This document shows, piece after piece, positions 14,587 through 16,761 of a stretch of 16,761 bases of DNA. Below the pieces are notes generated by a model, which was not told the DNA's origin, ran no database searches, and saw only the letters and a program-made list of their open reading frames with translations. The stretch covers positions 1 through 16,761 of the forward strand of contig JAEXUB010000115.1 in assembly GCA_023453125.1 (NCBI GenBank), in the 5' to 3' direction. Both the position numbers and the translations under genes were made by a program. Within the stretch, counting starts at the first letter, position 1. Each line of letters starts with the position of its first letter. The DNA is from Bacteroidota bacterium. Its GTDB lineage: Bacteria; Bacteroidota; Ignavibacteria; Ignavibacteriales; Melioribacteraceae.

Positions 14587-16761
14587 TTATTCCGCCATGT
14601 CAGAATTAATTGTGCCGTGAAGAGTAAATTTAAAGACCGAACCGGCTCCTTCTTTACTCTCAACTGTAATTACGCTATTATGCATAGCTATAAACTCTTT
14701 GCATAATAACAATCCCAATCCTGTGCTTTTTTCACCTCCGGTACCGGTACGTCCCGTTTTTTCGCCGGCCGTAAATAAACGGTCCATCAATTTTTCAGGA
14801 ATCCCGATTCCGGTATCTCTAACTGCAATTTCTATTGTCCCTTCCTTAATAATCGAGGCCTCAATTATTACATTACCCTCCTTTTGAGTGAATTTTACTG
14901 CATTAGCCAGTAAATTTCTCAAAATAGTATTGAGCATCTCTTCATCCGCAAATACCTGAATATTATCGGCAACTTTTTTTACAATTTTAATTCCTTTTTG
15001 CTTCCCTCTCCCTGCCAAAAAGTCAATATTTTCATTAACCAGAGCGCTCAACATAATTGGTTTAGGATTGAAATCAAATTTTCCCTGCTGAACCTTAGCC
15101 CAGGCAAGCAAATTGCCAAGCAGCTTATATAAATTCTCTGCAGTTATGTGCATTTCCCTGCTTAATTGTTTAAGTTCTGCTAAAGAAAGCTTTTCAGCCC
15201 CTTCGGCTAGTATTTCTGTTAATCCTATAAATCCCTGAAACGGGCTCTTCAAGTCGTGGGCAACAATTGAATACATCTTGTCTTTTTCATAATTGGAGAG
15301 TTCCAGTTCCTCTTTGGCCTTCCGGAGTCTGCCATTTATCAGTTCCAATTCTTCGGCTTTCCTCTTCTGATCGGTTATGTCAACAATACTCTCCAGACAA
15401 CAGTCAATCCCTTTATACTTTATAGGGATTACATATTTTATAATATCCCGTTCCTCTCCGGTTGCGGTAATAAGTTTTTTCTCATAGTCGGCAGTCTTTT
15501 CGCCGGCGCCGAAATTGGGACAAATTCCCTCTTCAATCGGACAGATAAATTCATAGCAAGCCTTTCCAATTATTTCTTCTGATTTCAATCCGATCATCCT
15601 AGCCCCGGCTTCGTTGATATCCATAACGCGCTGTGTGAAGGGATTTATCAGAATAATAGGAATAGGGACAATACTGAAGACAGCCTTAAAATGGCTCTCA
15701 CTCTCAATTAATGCCAATTCAGCCAATTTTCTGTCGGTTATATCATTTACAACCGTATAACGGTAAATACTTTCCCCCAACTTAATCAGCTCGCCAGAAA
15801 GAAGCACATATTTTTTCTTGCCGCTTCTGGAATAGAGTATTGCCTCTTCATTAATAATTCTTTTTTTATCCAAGGCAATTTTTACAAGCCGTTCCCCTTC
15901 CTCTCTTGTCAATATTCCAAGTTCAAAAGGATTTTTGCCAATTGCTTCATTCCGCTCCAATTCAAATAAATCAAGGAAAGCCTGATTAACTTCGATATAT
16001 TTATCGTTTATAACATCAGTCAATCCTGCCGCAGAAGGATTTAAATAGAAAACTTTAGAGAATTTCTGCTCAGATAACTTTAATTCCTCCTCTATATTCT
16101 TTCTTGCGGTAATATCGCTATGGGAACCTGCCATTCTAACAGGTCTTCCATTGCTGTCTCTAATGGCCTCCCCTTTAGCAAGTATCCACTTAACAGCGCC
16201 CGATTTGTGTTTCATCCTGAATTCGATTGAGTATTTTTCAATTTCCCCTTTAATATATAAGGAGACAAATTCATTTACCCGGGCTTTGTCTTCATCAAAG
16301 AGTAGTGAGTCAAAGGTGTTATATTCATTCGGCAGCTCATTATCCTCGTATCCAAGCATATTTTTCCACCGCCTGGAAAGGAATAATTCATTTGTAAGCA
16401 TATTCCAGTCCCAGATGCCGTCATTAGTGCCATTGATTGCAAGTTCATACTGCTCTTTTACTCTGGCCAGTTCAAGTTCAATATTTTTTCTGCCTGTAAT
16501 ATCGGATATATACCCATGCCAAAGAACAGACCCGTCTTCCTGTTTAAGAGGCCGGGCAATTCCATGCACCCAGATAGTATCCTTTCCAGGAATACTAACC
16601 CTGTATTCATCCTCCCATAATTCCAACCTATCAAATGATGAATATATCTTTTCCATTACTTTTTCCCTGTCCTCGGCATGAAGGTGCATCAGGATTGCCG
16701 AGGCATCATACTTTATTTCATCGGGAGAGACACCGTAAATTTCTCTTATATTTTCTGATGC
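14587..16761 (-). CDS. Multi-PAS sensor histidine kinase (N-terminus beyond the window)
   Basis: The frame is open to the right edge; 724 codons are visible, and the ATG at 16689 falls inside a PAS domain, so it is not the true start. Residues in window numbering: PAS 1-94, PAS 101-222 (GTNDGIWDWNMLTNELFLSR, PAS_3 type), PAS 226-344, PAS 354-464 with a cysteine cluster (C402, C407, C414), a coiled coil, HisKA with H502 in VAHDLKSPFQG, and HATPase with NLLANAVKFT, RDTGIGIPE and STGLGLLLCKEF. The phospho-acceptor motif AHDLKSP differs from the SHEF(R/K)TP of its two neighbours, so it belongs to another HisKA subgroup and may have a different partner. No REC domain is present. One base separates its stop from the start of the hybrid kinase that begins with REC: translation is probably coupled, and that REC is the obvious acceptor. 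Confidence 0.93.
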   Translation of the reverse strand, partial: ASENIREIYGVSPDEIKYDASAILMHLHAEDREKVMEKIYSSFDRLELWEDEYRVSIPGKDTIWVHGIARPLKQEDGSVLWHGYISDITGRKNIELELARVKEQYELAINGTNDGIWDWNMLTNELFLSRRWKNMLGYEDNELPNEYNTFDSLLFDEDKARVNEFVSLYIKGEIEKYSIEFRMKHKSGAVKWILAKGEAIRDSNGRPVRMAGSHSDITARKNIEEELKLSEQKFSKVFYLNPSAAGLTDVINDKYIEVNQAFLDLFELERNEAIGKNPFELGILTREEGERLVKIALDKKRIINEEAILYSRSGKKKYVLLSGELIKLGESIYRYTVVNDITDRKLAELALIESESHFKAVFSIVPIPIILINPFTQRVMDINEAGARMIGLKSEEIIGKACYEFICPIEEGICPNFGAGEKTADYEKKLITATGEERDIIKYVIPIKYKGIDCCLESIVDITDQKRKAEELELINGRLRKAKEELELSNYEKDKMYSIVAHDLKSPFQGFIGLTEILAEGAEKLSLAELKQLSREMHITAENLYKLLGNLLAWAKVQQGKFDFNPKPIMLSALVNENIDFLAGRGKQKGIKIVKKVADNIQVFADEEMLNTILRNLLANAVKFTQKEGNVIIEASIIKEGTIEIAVRDTGIGIPEKLMDRLFTAGEKTGRTGTGGEKSTGLGLLLCKEFIAMHNSVITVESKEGAGSVFKFTLHGTINSDMAE

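Noticed and set aside
14586..14663. Longer start for the hybrid kinase at 14663
   Set aside because: The added 26 residues are not part of REC and are read over the 3' end of the upstream kinase gene; the start at 14585 gives tight coupling instead.
16151..16681. Plus-strand 176-codon open frame
   Set aside because: Serine/leucine-rich shadow antisense to clearly PAS-coding sequence of the partial kinase.

Overview
The window reads as a chromosomal segment of a Gram-negative member of the FCB (Fibrobacterota-Chlorobiota-Bacteroidota) group, perhaps of the Ignavibacteria. The support is a moderately AT-rich composition, a secreted protein built of the FN3 subtype common in that group, a small outer-membrane beta-barrel, promoter boxes resembling the Bacteroidota TTG / TAnnTTTG type, and very large multi-PAS histidine kinases. 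The lineage is an inference from style; no marker gene is present.

Left part (1-5100). The N-terminal 688 codons of a secreted protein with seven tandem FN3 modules run leftwards off the window edge. Divergent from it is a small outer-membrane beta-barrel gene, followed by two tandem hairpins. A small zinc-ribbon gene lies on the minus strand. Then comes a two-gene phosphate transport operon: a DUF47/PhoU-like accessory protein and a PiT-family permease. It starts with GTG, has an 11-bp-period direct repeat resembling a Pho box just upstream, and ends at a bidirectional terminator.

Middle part (5102-7117, minus strand). A membrane-anchored, seven-heme NapC/NirT-type cytochrome c with three membrane helices resembles the ImcH-type quinol oxidases of extracellular or metal respiration in layout. 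It is followed 9 bp later by an O6-methylguanine-DNA methyltransferase gene. The first heme site is an atypical CX3CH.

Right part (7333-16761). This is a signalling island. A plus-strand kinase (5TM-LYT membrane sensor, four PAS domains, HisKA-HATPase) converges on a minus-strand operon of three genes with 1-2 bp gaps: a multi-PAS kinase (N-terminus outside the window), a hybrid REC-PAS-GAF-PAS-PAS-PocR kinase, and a REC-LytTR response regulator. The two kinases flanking the regulator share a nearly identical linker and phospho-acceptor helix, so they may address the same regulator. The first kinase may phosphorylate the REC domain that begins the second. The regulator's DNA targets cannot be seen here.

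I see no tRNA, rRNA, CRISPR array, insertion sequence or other mobile element. All intergenic gaps are shorter than 300 bp.
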